Shown here in pieces: positions 4,947 to 5,111 of a DNA stretch of 5,111 nucleotides. The position numbers and the translations under genes were made by a program. The notes below the pieces were generated by a model. It was not told the DNA's origin. It ran no database searches and saw nothing but the letters and a program-made list of their open reading frames with translations. How positions within the stretch are numbered: position 1 is the stretch's first letter; the number at the start of each line of letters is the position of its first letter. Origin of the DNA: JAXGPF01 sp964650945 (GTDB lineage Bacteria; Verrucomicrobiota; Kiritimatiellia; JAAZAB01); contig CAZYXU010000227.1 in the NCBI GenBank assembly GCA_964650945.1, positions 1 to 5,111 of the forward strand, written 5' to 3'.

Positions 4947-4978
4947 CTGGCCGGCGCGTAATATTTTGCCGGAGCCAG
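4947..4978 (+). promoter_or_regulatory. Leader hairpin upstream of the last gene
   Basis: CTGGC (4947-4951) pairs with GCCAG (4974-4978), and CGGC (4952-4955) with GCCG (4968-4971). There is a 2-nt bulge on the 3' side and an AT-rich 12-nt loop. It ends 13 nt before the ribosome binding site. It lacks a following T tract, so a role in mRNA stability or translation control is more likely than termination. Confidence 0.35.
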
Positions 4979-4991
4979 GCCGGAACAGACC

Positions 4992-4996
4992 AGGAG
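4992..4996 (+). promoter_or_regulatory. Ribosome binding site of the last gene
   Basis: AGGAG sits 5 nt before the ATG at 5002, a canonical arrangement that fixes this start. Confidence 0.75.
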
Positions 4997-5001
4997 CGCA
5001 T

Positions 5002-5111
5002 ATGCCGCACACCCCTAAAGACCAGATCGCCCCCGAGCAGGCAGAGGCCAACGCCATGATGGAAAAGGCCCTGCTGGCGGCCGCCGAGTTTAATCAACTT
5101 GATCAGGCGGC
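5002..5111 (+). CDS. N-terminus of a possible AdhE-type aldehyde/alcohol dehydrogenase (3' truncated)
   Basis: Only 36 codons are visible, starting at an ATG with a good ribosome site. The residues (MEKALLAAAEFNQLDQA at 20-36) resemble the first helix of CoA-acylating aldehyde dehydrogenases of the AdhE/EutE type. In those proteins an alanine-rich helix is followed by a phenylalanine and a DQ-x-x-V-D-x-I segment. AdhE converts acetyl-CoA to ethanol in fermentation. No catalytic or NAD-binding residue lies within the window, so this is a pattern-based guess. The first residues (MPHTPKDQIAPEQ) look like a disordered tail, with no signal peptide. The gene appears to have its own promoter and a possible operator, separate from the tRNA unit upstream. 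Confidence 0.4.
   Translation, partial: MPHTPKDQIAPEQAEANAMMEKALLAAAEFNQLDQA

Overview
This is a GC-rich bacterial window with tightly packed genes, Shine-Dalgarno sites and a CCA-encoding tRNA gene. The sequence alone does not name the organism. The GC content, the E. coli-like (type 2) argininosuccinate synthase and the probable AdhE start would fit an uncultured member of the PVC group (Verrucomicrobiota, Kiritimatiellota or Lentisphaerota), but this is a weak guess.

Positions 1-4135 hold four metabolic genes in two facing pairs. The plus strand carries the 3' part of a dihydroorotase gene (pyrC type) followed 3 nt later by argG (argininosuccinate synthase). The minus strand carries argF (ornithine carbamoyltransferase), whose stop codon abuts the start of pyrB (aspartate carbamoyltransferase). 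The pairs converge with only 12 nt between stop codons. Each pair mixes one arginine gene and one pyrimidine gene. ArgF and PyrB both consume carbamoyl phosphate; PyrC acts directly after PyrB, and ArgG directly after ArgF. The cluster is therefore a compact set of consecutive steps on either side of the carbamoyl phosphate branch point.

Positions 4136-4502 are the most unusual part. A candidate minus-strand argF promoter and a candidate plus-strand promoter (TTGACC, 17 nt, TAGGAT) sit back to back. Downstream of the plus-strand promoter are two identical 83-bp tandem units. Each begins with the first 25 nt of tRNA-Pro and continues into a strong hairpin. They are followed in register by an intact tRNA-Pro(GGG) gene. 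The units lie between the only promoter I can see and the tRNA, so they should form part of the precursor transcript.

Positions 4503-4794 hold a small, lower-GC GIY-YIG nuclease-like gene. It starts 7 nt after the tRNA CCA and has no ribosome binding site. A 13-nt copy of the tRNA D-arm sequence lies across its stop codon. Positions 4795-5001 are intergenic, with stem-loops, a terminator-like hairpin, and a consensus -35 box centred in a perfect 15-nt palindrome. The final 110 nt begin a new gene with a good ribosome binding site, possibly an AdhE-type aldehyde/alcohol dehydrogenase.
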